Source of the DNA: Polycladospora coralii
GTDB taxonomy: Bacteria; Bacillota; Bacilli; Thermoactinomycetales; Thermoactinomycetaceae
Length of the DNA stretch: 64,000 nt
Direction of reading: 5' to 3'
NCBI RefSeq assembly: GCF_014773435.2
Contig: NZ_JACXAG020000004.1
Location: forward strand, 1-64,000
The notes below the pieces were generated by a model. That model was not told the DNA's origin, searched no databases, and saw only the letters and a program-made list of their open reading frames with translations. Made by a program: the position numbers and the translations under genes. Numbering within the stretch: position 1 is the stretch's first letter; each line of letters begins with the position of its first letter. Positions 26,632 to 34,025 of the stretch are shown one piece after another.

Positions 26632-28035
26632 TCAATCGCTTGGGGGATCACCGTGAAAGTTGAACATCATAGTGCCTCCTTTAAATTCATTTAATTCTAA
26701 TTCTAATCCATTTTCAAAGATTTTGTCAATAATAGCATAGTATTTTGCCAGCTCTCCGATAGATCGATAGCAGAAGGCCAGCTTAATCCGAATCTTGGGT
26801 AGCTGTTGCTCGGGGTACAACTTTTCTTCATATTCCCAAACTCGCTCATAGTAGGGAATGGCTTCACTCCACTTCTGTTGACGAAGATAGTAATCTCCTA
26901 ATAAGATGAGTGCTTCCATGTGTCTGAAGGGCTCATCAGTCTCTCTGCTAATATGTTCAGCTTTTATCAACATCGATTGAGATAAATCCCACCTCCCAAT
27001 TTCCGTATATAATTCGCCAAGCCTCATATAGGATGTCGCGAGTAAGTGACGAGATTTAATTTGAGCTTCAAGATCTAGTGCAAATTGATAATAGTCTTCG
27101 GCATAGACAAAATCCTTTAATTCTTTACAGATTGCGCCTAGAAGCGTATAGATTTCTAAGAGTTGTTCAGGGCAATTACTTGCACGTGCTATTTCCATCG
27201 CTTCTAGGGCTAAAATTCTTCCCTCTTCGTAAGCTTTCTTTTTGTAAAGTAACAAGATATGGAGGGCAAATACTTGTAGTTTGGTTTCTACATGATGAAT
27301 ATTACCGATTTCTTCCTGTAGTTGCTGAACAATTTGAATGGCTCTGTTGTCTAAGCCGAGCTTTTCTAAGTAGATGACATGACTAATCTCTAAGATATAA
27401 TGAATTCCTTGTCGCTCTCCAGATGGAATGTACTTTGCTAAGCCTCGTTCGACGTAGTCTACAGCTTTTGTTAAATTTTTTTCCTTAAAATAGGCGTGTC
27501 TCCCTAGATGGAGGTAGCAGAGCGGGATGAGGTTTGTATTAAATAGCTCTGGATGACGTTCAATTTGTTGCAAGCAAACTTGAAAGCCTTTTTGTGCATT
27601 ACCTTGATTACCAAGAAAAAAGTCACATTTGGCCTGAACATATAGTCTCGCCACTGCTAATGGTTGATGGGATTCAAACGATAAAGTTGAGAGTTGTTCA
27701 TAAGCATGTTCTGGGCTTTGAAGATGAATCAATCGCTCAATATGACGCAATTTTTGCATCATACGCGGAAAATATTTTTCCTTGTCCTCAATTTCTTTTA
27801 AAGCTTCAACTAAGGTCGTGTCAAGTAAATGACAATAAAGTTCGATCTTCTCAACTGTCACACATGACTTACCATTGTCGATATTGGATAGCGTAGCAGC
27901 TGAAATTTCTCCTGTCTGTGCTAAGTTTTCGATTGATAAACCCATCTGTTTACGACGTCGTTGGAGATGGTTTCCTACCTGACGTACCTGTTTGGGTGAA
28001 AGATGGGGTGAATGAATTACCTCATGGGCTGTCAT
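26632..28035 (-). CDS. HTH-TPR transcriptional regulator (RNPP/Rap-like)
   Basis: A 467-residue protein with an N-terminal XRE-type helix-turn-helix (about residues 15-75: GNHLQRRRKQMGLSIENLAQ, then SAATLSNIDNGKSCVTVEKI) and a long array of tetratricopeptide repeats from about residue 110 to the end. This is the layout of PlcR/NprR/AimR-type receptors that bind small signalling peptides. The ATG follows AAAGGAG. At the C-terminus an internal ATGATG (26670-26665) is preceded by TTTAAAGGAGG in the same frame, which could produce a separate peptide MMFNFHGDPPSD. Confidence 0.85.
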   Translation of the reverse strand: MTAHEVIHSPHLSPKQVRQVGNHLQRRRKQMGLSIENLAQTGEISAATLSNIDNGKSCVTVEKIELYCHLLDTTLVEALKEIEDKEKYFPRMMQKLRHIERLIHLQSPEHAYEQLSTLSFESHQPLAVARLYVQAKCDFFLGNQGNAQKGFQVCLQQIERHPELFNTNLIPLCYLHLGRHAYFKEKNLTKAVDYVERGLAKYIPSGERQGIHYILEISHVIYLEKLGLDNRAIQIVQQLQEEIGNIHHVETKLQVFALHILLLYKKKAYEEGRILALEAMEIARASNCPEQLLEIYTLLGAICKELKDFVYAEDYYQFALDLEAQIKSRHLLATSYMRLGELYTEIGRWDLSQSMLIKAEHISRETDEPFRHMEALILLGDYYLRQQKWSEAIPYYERVWEYEEKLYPEQQLPKIRIKLAFCYRSIGELAKYYAIIDKIFENGLELELNEFKGGTMMFNFHGDPPSD

Positions 28036-28462
28036 CTCGATTTCTCCTTTCTGTAAAATGAGTTTAAAGATTTAAGATTAGAACAGCAAATAATTTGAAT
28101 TTAAAAAACTAGCAAAAAATACTGACTATAACTACAATGAAATTACTGATCCAGTTCAAGACTCATTGTAGACAGTATAGCACAATGATTAGATTTTTTA
28201 GAACAAATATTTCATATAATCAATTTTAATAGTGTTTATTATCAAAAATGAGGTGATGTACTGCCTCGTCTGCAATTAGCGTGGCCAAAATTTGAAAAAA
28301 CAGGTTTGATCGATAGGGAGTTTTGGGAGCCCCATTAGGTTTTGGTGAAGCGGTCTTATGGACGAAAATCCTTGGAGAGCAAAATGCATGACGTATCAAA
28401 TGAAATAAATCATGTAAAACATTACTTTTGAAACCATTTATGATCTTGGGGAGGGCTAATTG
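28036..28462. other. Intergenic region with a possible gene relic
   Basis: 427 bp between divergent genes. The left part is AT-rich and should hold the promoters. From 28259 a plus-strand reading frame starts LPRLQLAWPKFEKTG, reads LIDREFWEPH, meets TAG, and goes on KRSYGRKSLESKMHDVSNEI to a TGA near 28430. GAGGTG precedes it. This looks like a decayed short gene, but I do not recognise the product. Confidence 0.35.
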
Positions 28463-28690
28463 ATGTGCAAATCATTTGATGAGCGTGATCTTACTCAGTT
28501 TAAAAAAAAGCTCGGTCAAGTTCCAATTTCTTGCTGTAAGCCGAAAATAGTGGTCACTTTGAGCTGTGAAAATGGTCAGATTACGATTCCACTCATGGGG
28601 GTCACGATTCTTAGAAAACCAGAGAGTGGTGTGATTGTCCATGGCTACTCATTTGATATGTTTGCGATCCCGGAGCCAAAAAAAGAATGA
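28463..28690 (+). CDS. Hypothetical protein, first gene of inter-array operon
   Basis: A 75-residue protein not recognised. It is rich in cysteine in the first half (C2, the pair in ISCCKP, and LSCENG) and ends in a basic/acidic tail. The middle looks beta-rich (KIVVTLSCENGQITIPLMGVTIL). There is no signal peptide. ATG 28463 has GGGGAGGG upstream; an in-frame TTG at 28460 is less likely. It overlaps the next gene by 4 nt. Confidence 0.55.
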   Translation: MCKSFDERDLTQFKKKLGQVPISCCKPKIVVTLSCENGQITIPLMGVTILRKPESGVIVHGYSFDMFAIPEPKKE

Positions 28691-28959
28691 AAAAATCCTT
28701 AAATGGAGTGACTCCAATGAAAATAAAGATATGGTTTGACGCATATGAACGTAAATTAATGGTTTGTCATCTTGAAACAGGAATGTGTAAAGAGATTGTA
28801 AAACCGGGTCAAATGAAAACATTCCTAAAAGTTCATGCACTCACCCTAGATGACTGTCAATATCCAGTAGAAGCTATGGATCACATGGGTTTATTCAAGA
28901 AGAATACGACCTTCCAGTTACTCAAAGAAATATTCACAAGTAATAAAAGGAGCGATTAA
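28687..28959 (+). CDS. Hypothetical protein, second gene of inter-array operon
   Basis: Up to 90 residues, product not recognised. The ATG at 28687 overlaps the previous stop (ATGA), but an ATG at 28717 after GGAGTG gives a natural beginning (MKIKIWFDAYERKLMVCHLE) and 80 residues. It is a soluble mixed alpha/beta protein with three cysteines. It lies 4 nt before the HTH-repeat gene, so the three are probably co-transcribed. Confidence 0.55.
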   Translation: MKKSLNGVTPMKIKIWFDAYERKLMVCHLETGMCKEIVKPGQMKTFLKVHALTLDDCQYPVEAMDHMGLFKKNTTFQLLKEIFTSNKRSD

Positions 28960-28963
28960 AAAA

Positions 28964-29635
28964 ATGCTAGATATTCGTCCAGAGGTGTTATACCAAATGT
29001 ACGTGGTAGAGGATAAGAGTATACGAGCATGTGCCAATAAGCTGTATTGCCAGCCGAGTACGGTGAGGAGACATCTGGTATTGTATCAGATTCCAATCCA
29101 AAGAAAAAATCGTGGTAGAATCAAAGTAGAAGAGCGATTGAAAGAAGAGCTCAGCATGGATGATGTTGATCTAAAAGAGCATCTGATTCATCTTCGTTTT
29201 TTTCAAATGCTCAGTTTTAGCCAATTGGGAAAGGTATTTAACTGCTCAGCGAGTTCTGCTCAAATGGTGTACAAGCGTTATGGTATTGAGACAAAGAGAC
29301 CCTACAACCGTAAATTAACAGAAGATTACTTGTACGATTTATATGTGAAACAAGGTAAAACAATCTTAGCGTGTGCAGATATCTTAGCATGTTCACATAC
29401 GTTAATCCGTTACTATCTCTTGAAATACAAAATCCCCTTACGTACCGCGGGTGCCCAAAGAATTGAAACGCATATTAAGAGTCGACTGGGGATGACGGAT
29501 CAGCAAGTCCAAAAATATCTAACTGAGTTATCGCAAAAACATAGACTTGATGATCTGGTTGAAAAATTAGAATATAGCAAAGGTAGTATTCGGCTCATGT
29601 ATAAACGATTAGGCATAAAACGTAGTTGGAGGTGA
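28964..29635 (+). CDS. Protein with four helix-turn-helix-like units (A-B-A'-B')
   Basis: A 223-residue basic protein made of an internal duplication. Unit A (about 8-45: LYQMYVVEDKSIRACANKL, then STVRRHLVLYQIP) is repeated as A' (about 124-160: LYDLYVKQGKTILACADIL, then TLIRYYLLKYKIP). Unit B (about 68-105, ending MVYKRYGI) is repeated as B' (about 178-218, ending LMYKRLGI). Each unit looks like a resolvase/sigma-type HTH, suggesting DNA binding. No catalytic domain is seen. The ATG follows AAAAGGAGCG. Confidence 0.6.
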   Translation: MLDIRPEVLYQMYVVEDKSIRACANKLYCQPSTVRRHLVLYQIPIQRKNRGRIKVEERLKEELSMDDVDLKEHLIHLRFFQMLSFSQLGKVFNCSASSAQMVYKRYGIETKRPYNRKLTEDYLYDLYVKQGKTILACADILACSHTLIRYYLLKYKIPLRTAGAQRIETHIKSRLGMTDQQVQKYLTELSQKHRLDDLVEKLEYSKGSIRLMYKRLGIKRSWR

Positions 29636-29641
29636 ATGTTG

Positions 29642-29710
29642 ATGGGGAAATATGAAAATGAAAAAATCGCGAATTTAGGTAATAGGATTCGTCGACCTGC
29701 AGTAGCGTAG
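29642..29710 (+). pseudogene. Truncated gene start running into CRISPR leader 2
   Basis: ATG 29642 has an excellent GGAGGTGA site and follows the HTH-repeat gene by 6 nt. It encodes MGKYENEKIANLGNRIRRP and then runs into the conserved leader block, stopping at a TAG inside GTAGCGTAG. It looks like the beginning of a fourth operon gene cut off by the leader/array. A genuine 22-residue peptide cannot be excluded. Confidence 0.45.
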
Positions 29711-29831
29711 TAAACCCCGGGGATCGACGACACATTAGTTGCCTGACTTCTAGGAAAATACCCAAAATAAAATAGACGATTCGCTCACTTTTCTCTATAC
29801 TAAAAAAGAGATAAACTTCAGCATTTTTTTG
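29690..29831 (+). promoter_or_regulatory. CRISPR leader 2
   Basis: Homologous to leader 1: it shares TAGCGTAGTAAACCCCGG, the TTCT.GGAAAATACC block, and the promoter-like TAGACG (29773) and TATACT (29796) at 17-bp spacing. The inverted repeat found at the start of leader 1 is only partly kept here (GTCGA...TCGAC). Confidence 0.8.
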
Positions 29832-30256
29832 GTTTTGATCGTACCTATAAGGATTTGAAACTTTTAGAGAGTGTGGGAATCTTAAATCTTGGGTGGGTTT
29901 TGATCGTACCTATAAGGATTTGAAACCTTTTAAGACGATCACTGATGGAGTTTTTGTCAGTGTTTTGATCGTACCTATAAGGATTTGAAACAATGAAAAA
30001 GGATTCGATCCTAATCGAACATATAAAGTTTTGATCGTACCTATAAGGATTTGAAACCAGATCACGTCACCGTTTGGTTTTTTTGTTTGGTCAGTTTTGA
30101 TCGTACCTATAAGGATTTGAAACATCCTCAAGATGGTCTCTCTAACATTTTTTTTTGAAGTTTTGATCGTACCTATAAGGATTTGAAACGTGTCTAACCA
30201 TGTAATAATTCCTTGAGCCATAAATGGTTTTGATCGTACCTACGAGGATTTGAACA
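29832..30256 (+). CRISPR. CRISPR array 2: 7 repeats, 6 spacers
   Basis: Repeats of 30 nt start at 29832, 29897, 29962, 30028, 30094, 30160 and 30227. Spacers are 35, 35, 36, 36, 36 and 37 nt. The first six repeats are identical (start GTTTTGATCG, end ATTTGAAAC). The last is degenerate (CCTACGAGG for CCTATAAGG, and GAACAC at its end), marking the leader-distal end. Orientation is the same as array 1. No cas gene is adjacent; the cas6 gene is 4.4 kb upstream. Confidence 0.97.
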
Positions 30257-30267
30257 CATATAAAATT

Positions 30268-30313
30268 AAAGCCCCCTGATTTACCTGTATATTAGGTAAA
30301 TCAGGGGGCTTTA
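30268..30313. terminator. Terminator after CRISPR array 2 / convergent opuC
   Basis: A perfect 19-bp stem (arms 30268-30286 and 30294-30312) around GTATATT. Weak T-tracts occur on both sides, so it can end the array transcript and the converging opuC transcript. Confidence 0.85.
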
Positions 30314-30446
30314 CAGATTTCGTGAGTGGTAAAGTCCAATTTCTTTAGGGTTGGGATGAAAGTGGGTGTTGCTTATCCCTTTATGGAGTCGAATAGCGCA
30401 TTCCAAATGAAACCTTCACGTATTTGAGAAGGTCGGTTTGCTTTTG

Positions 30447-31367
30447 TCATTGAATGAGCCCTGCTTCTTTGAGAAATTCTTCTGCTACTTTATCAGGACT
30501 TTCCCGGTCAATATCGACACGCGCATTTAATTTTGCCATGGTATTCTCATCGATTTTATCTGCTAATTCATTCAGCGTTTTTTCTAATTCTGGAAATTGA
30601 TCCAGTGTCTCTTGTCGTACAATCGGTGCAGCATAATACGGTGGGAATAGGTTTTGATCGTCTTTTACAACTTTCAAATCAAAGCGTGGTAGAAAGCCAT
30701 CTGTTGTAAATGCATTAATCACATCTACCTTTTTTTCATTTAAGGCCGCATATTTAATATTGGTATCTAAATCCATGGTATCCTTAAATTTAAATCCATA
30801 CGTTTTTACTAACGATTTATACCCATCCTCTCGCTCAAAAAAGGGTGGATCGGCACCAAATGTAAGTTGATCGGATATAGCAGCTAAGTCAGATGCTGTC
30901 TCTACTCCTAGTTCGGTTGCGCGTTCCTTGCGTAATGTAATGGCATTGGTATTATTAAATCCGAGTGGCTGAGTCCAGACTAAATTATATTGCTTTTTGT
31001 ATTCGGTTTTCACACGTTCATAGACCGTCTCTTTTGTATCTTCCGGCTTTAAGCTTCCTTTTAAGACGGTTAATAAACCTGTACCTGTATAATCCACATA
31101 AATATCAATATCGCCATCTTTTAGCGCTTGTGTCAAAATAGGGGTCGGTCCAAGCCCTTCTTTCACTTCTACTTGATAATCTGTTTTTGATTCAATGTAC
31201 TTGCCCAGAATATGAGGCAAAATATATTGTTCAGTCCATTTTTTTCCAGAAATGACAATCTCACGATCGGGTACACCAGATTCCCCTGTTTGATCGTTCT
31301 GCTCCTTTCCACAACCAATCGCGAAAAGTAAGATAAATACGCTTACAGTTAGCCATAATTTCTTCAT
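30447..31367 (-). CDS. opuCC: Osmoprotectant ABC transporter substrate-binding lipoprotein
   Basis: A 306-residue lipoprotein with a lipobox ending in AIGC near residue 19. The mature part matches the OpuAC/OpuCC binding fold: KKWTEQYILPHILGKYIE, then IDIYVDYTGTGLL and TDGFLPRFDL. It probably binds glycine betaine, carnitine or choline outside the membrane. ATG 31367 has AGGAATGG upstream; an in-frame ATG at 31376 is possible. It is last in a three-gene operon with the permease and ATPase. Confidence 0.88.
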   Translation of the reverse strand: MKKLWLTVSVFILLFAIGCGKEQNDQTGESGVPDREIVISGKKWTEQYILPHILGKYIESKTDYQVEVKEGLGPTPILTQALKDGDIDIYVDYTGTGLLTVLKGSLKPEDTKETVYERVKTEYKKQYNLVWTQPLGFNNTNAITLRKERATELGVETASDLAAISDQLTFGADPPFFEREDGYKSLVKTYGFKFKDTMDLDTNIKYAALNEKKVDVINAFTTDGFLPRFDLKVVKDDQNLFPPYYAAPIVRQETLDQFPELEKTLNELADKIDENTMAKLNARVDIDRESPDKVAEEFLKEAGLIQ

Positions 31368-31384
31368 TAAAACCATTCCTGTCT

Positions 31385-32032
31385 CTATTTTTTTAATCCA
31401 CGTGGTGTTGTTTTCACTTCAACCCAGCGTAAAATCAAGTCAAAAAAGATCGCGAGAAGTGCTGCGGGGATTGCACCTGCTAAGACTAAATCGTTTCGCA
31501 TCATTTGTAATCCTCTAAACATTAACTCGCCTAACCCACCTGCACCAATAAAAGCAGCAAGGGAAGCTACACCAATCGTTAAAACAGTCGCCGTTCGAAT
31601 CCCTGCCATAATGATAGGAAGTGAAAGAGGCAACTCGACAATGTATAAAATCTGAAAATTAGTCATGCCCATTCCTTTGCCGGCTTCCACAGCTGAGCGA
31701 TCTACACCTAAAATCCCAGTGTATGTATTACGCAAAATCGGAAGTAATGAATAGATGGTTAGTGCAATAATGGCTGGTGTTATACCGATACCAAAAATCG
31801 GCAACATAAATGCAAGCAGTGCTAGACTTGGGATTGTCTGAAATAGACCCGTAATCCCAATGATCGGTTCCGCAATACGTTGCTTTCGTGTGAGTATGAT
31901 CCCGAGTGGAACGGCAATACATGTGGCAATTGCAACGGAAACAAATGATAAGTACAAATGTTCCAGCGTGCCCGTAAGGATCGCGTCCCATCGTTCGATG
32001 AGTACATCAAGAAATGCCTGAATGACACTCAT
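31385..32032 (-). CDS. opuCB: Osmoprotectant ABC transporter permease
   Basis: A 215-residue inner-membrane permease with about five to six transmembrane segments and the binding-protein-dependent transport signature (EAGKGMGMTNFQILYIVELPLSLPIIMAG split around residue 135). ATG 32032 has GGGGTG upstream. It lies between the ATPase and the binding protein. OpuC systems normally have two permeases (CB and CD); only one is present, so it may work as a homodimer. Confidence 0.9.
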   Translation of the reverse strand: MSVIQAFLDVLIERWDAILTGTLEHLYLSFVSVAIATCIAVPLGIILTRKQRIAEPIIGITGLFQTIPSLALLAFMLPIFGIGITPAIIALTIYSLLPILRNTYTGILGVDRSAVEAGKGMGMTNFQILYIVELPLSLPIIMAGIRTATVLTIGVASLAAFIGAGGLGELMFRGLQMMRNDLVLAGAIPAALLAIFFDLILRWVEVKTTPRGLKK

Positions 32033-32086
32033 ATGGCACCCCTTTTCCAAAACCAATTTTTATTTGCAGTATCTTCCTTGCTACCT

Positions 32087-32854
32087 TCATTTATACGAAC
32101 TCATCCTACTACCGTCACAATCCGAACCCGAATGTTCATCACCAATAAAAGATTTGACAAACTCATTTTTAGGTTCCTTTACAATCTGATTAGGCTCTCC
32201 AGTTTGAACGATTTCTCCATCTTTCATAATCGCAATTTTTGTGGATATCTTTAATGCTTCTCGAATATCGTGCGTGACGAAAACGATTGTTTTTTGTATC
32301 TCTTGCTGCAATCTTATGAGTTCATCTTGCAATTGTTCTCTTGTGATGGGATCAAGTGCACTAAAAGGCTCGTCCATTAAAATAATAGGGGGCTCTGCTG
32401 CTAAAGCGCGGGCCACACCTACTCGTTGTTGTTGTCCTCCACTTAATTCAGCAGGATAACGATCACGGTATACTGTCGGATCTAACCCAACCAAATCGAG
32501 AAGTTCATCGACACGCTTTAGATATCTTTCTTTCGCCCATCCTTTTAACTTTGGAATTAAGCTCACATTTTTGGAAATGGTCATGTGTGGAAGTAGACCA
32601 ATTTGTTGAATCACATAGCCGATCTCTCTTCTCAATTCCACTGGGTTTTTATGCGCAATATCCTCGCCATTGATTAATACTTTTCCTTCTGTAGGTTCAA
32701 TCAGTCGATTGACCATTTTCATTGTCGTTGTTTTCCCACATCCACTGGGACCGATCAATGTAACCAATTCGCCTTTGGCAACTGTCATATGAATTCCCTT
32801 TAACGCCTCAAATCCATCTGGGTAAACTTTTCTCACGTTTTCAAATGTAATCAC
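32087..32854 (-). CDS. opuCA: Osmoprotectant ABC transporter ATPase (no CBS domains)
   Basis: A 255-residue ATPase: Walker A GPSGCGKTT near residue 35, signature ELSGGQQQRVGVARAL near 135, Walker B IILMDEPFSALDP near 157, and the switch His in FVTHDIREAL. Length ends just after SFIGDEH, where OpuCA proteins normally continue into two CBS domains that sense ionic strength, so that regulatory part is absent. The start is GTG after GAGGTCA. It heads the operon. Confidence 0.88.
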   Translation of the reverse strand: MITFENVRKVYPDGFEALKGIHMTVAKGELVTLIGPSGCGKTTTMKMVNRLIEPTEGKVLINGEDIAHKNPVELRREIGYVIQQIGLLPHMTISKNVSLIPKLKGWAKERYLKRVDELLDLVGLDPTVYRDRYPAELSGGQQQRVGVARALAAEPPIILMDEPFSALDPITREQLQDELIRLQQEIQKTIVFVTHDIREALKISTKIAIMKDGEIVQTGEPNQIVKEPKNEFVKSFIGDEHSGSDCDGSRMSSYK

Positions 32855-33312
32855 GCTTTGACCTCAATCCTTATACAAATTAACTTTTGACCGAAGTTGA
32901 CAGCCATAAATGATCTTGAGCATATTATTGGTGAACGACTGAAAGATATTCTTTTCAATAAGGGACTTGAAGCGGACTTACCTTTAGCACAATCTTTTTG
33001 ATCTATCATGCATGATACTCTGTAAACCGAAGTACCCTTAATCAATACCGCTAAAACATCTATTCTTTTCATTTGCTCATCGAATGCGTTTATAAGTAGG
33101 AAGGTAACACGAGCAAACCCTCCAAACATTTGGTTGATACATCATGTGTTATAGGACAGAGTCACATATTACCATTGATATGAAGCGTTAATTTATGAAT
33201 AATGTTAGTAAGCAAATCAAGATTATTGCTTCATTTTATGATTGGGTATGTTCGTTCTAGATATACGGTTAAATCAGTGTATGGAAATACATAAAATAGG
33301 GGAGGTTTTTGG
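32855..33312. other. Intergenic region, possible coding relic
   Basis: 458 bp between divergent genes, expected to hold the opuC and membrane-protein promoters. A plus-strand stretch near 32893-33000 reads LTAINDLEHIIGERLKDILF and then NKGLEADLPLAQSF before a stop. It lacks a start with a ribosome site and may be a relic. A minus-strand open frame of 92 codons over the same bases has no ribosome site and is not called. Confidence 0.3.
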
Positions 33313-33795
33313 ATGGCAGACTACTTAAGACAAGAAGTGAGTAATCTGAATCGAGCTGAAGTGAGAACGAAGCACAGAAAAAAGCTTTCTCAAGTAAAAG
33401 AACAAAAACAAAACGCACGATATTTAGCTGAAATTCCTAGTCGGCATCATAAAAAAAAGAAAGCGAGGCTTTCTAAGCAGAAGATAAACTGGTTTAAATG
33501 GTTAAAACAAGCACACCTCTACATGGGGATGATAATCGGGCTATTATTAGTAGGCGTCTGTATTGTCGGACTGATCTTTCGACATCCTGCTTTGCTAGGA
33601 ATTGATACCTCGCTTACGAGCTTAAACTCGGGCGTGTTTGTAATTGGTAGTCAAAAATGGGATTTAACGATTGTGTTGGATATTGTGGCGATGGGTTGTC
33701 TAATTCTTACTATCAGTGGATTTGGCTTATGGTACTATCCTAAATGGATGAAAAAGAAGAAAGAGAAGCAGCAGAAGCTTAAAAGAGTAAAGTAA
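33313..33795 (+). CDS. Small membrane protein with PepSY-associated TM-like helices
   Basis: 160 residues: a highly basic N-terminal 55 residues, then two hydrophobic helices (about 69-91 and 117-142) and a basic C-terminal tail. The phrases KQAHLYMGMIIGLLLVGVCI and LTISGFGLWYYPKW resemble the first and last helices of PepSY-associated membrane proteins (usually WHxxxG and isGxxLW), with the extracellular domain missing. The ATG follows GGGGAGG. It is monocistronic. Function unknown. Confidence 0.55.
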   Translation: MADYLRQEVSNLNRAEVRTKHRKKLSQVKEQKQNARYLAEIPSRHHKKKKARLSKQKINWFKWLKQAHLYMGMIIGLLLVGVCIVGLIFRHPALLGIDTSLTSLNSGVFVIGSQKWDLTIVLDIVAMGCLILTISGFGLWYYPKWMKKKKEKQQKLKRVK

Positions 33796-33880
33796 GCTGG
33801 TTTATTATTATTTTGAATATTCACTTATTTACTAATGCTAGTTGTGTTGATTAACCAAAATAAACGGTGGTCGAAGATCA

Positions 33881-33900
33881 GATCATACCGATGAGGATTT
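33881..33900 (+). repeat. Solitary degenerate CRISPR-repeat-like sequence
   Basis: GATCATACCGATGAGGATTT matches 17 of 20 bases of the repeat core shared by both arrays, then diverges. It has no leader and no second copy. It lies in the 230-bp gap before the methyltransferase gene, 3.6 kb from array 2. It may be a relic of a third array or chance. Confidence 0.35.
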
Positions 33901-34025
33901 TTTCATTCGATAGCGGATGGCTATTGTATCGAACATCGTCTAAATGCTAAACTTATATATTAGGTCTAATTGTGTATGAAGCAGAAGTGGGTAAAACTGC
34001 TTGAAGATAGAGGAGATAGTAGACG

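Noticed and set aside
29910-30221. Minus-strand open frame of 103 codons across CRISPR array 2
   Set aside because: It reads the CRISPR repeat as a recurring QILIGTIKT peptide; it is a by-product of the array with no ribosome site.
25395-30256. CRISPR effector or adaptation genes between the arrays
   Set aside because: The proteins there (CYTH, HTH-TPR, three small proteins) show no Cas1, Cas2, Cas3, Cas7 or Cas10 motifs.
32851-33129. Minus-strand open frame of 92 codons upstream of opuCA
   Set aside because: No ribosome site, unusual composition, and it overlaps the opuC promoter region; no family recognised.
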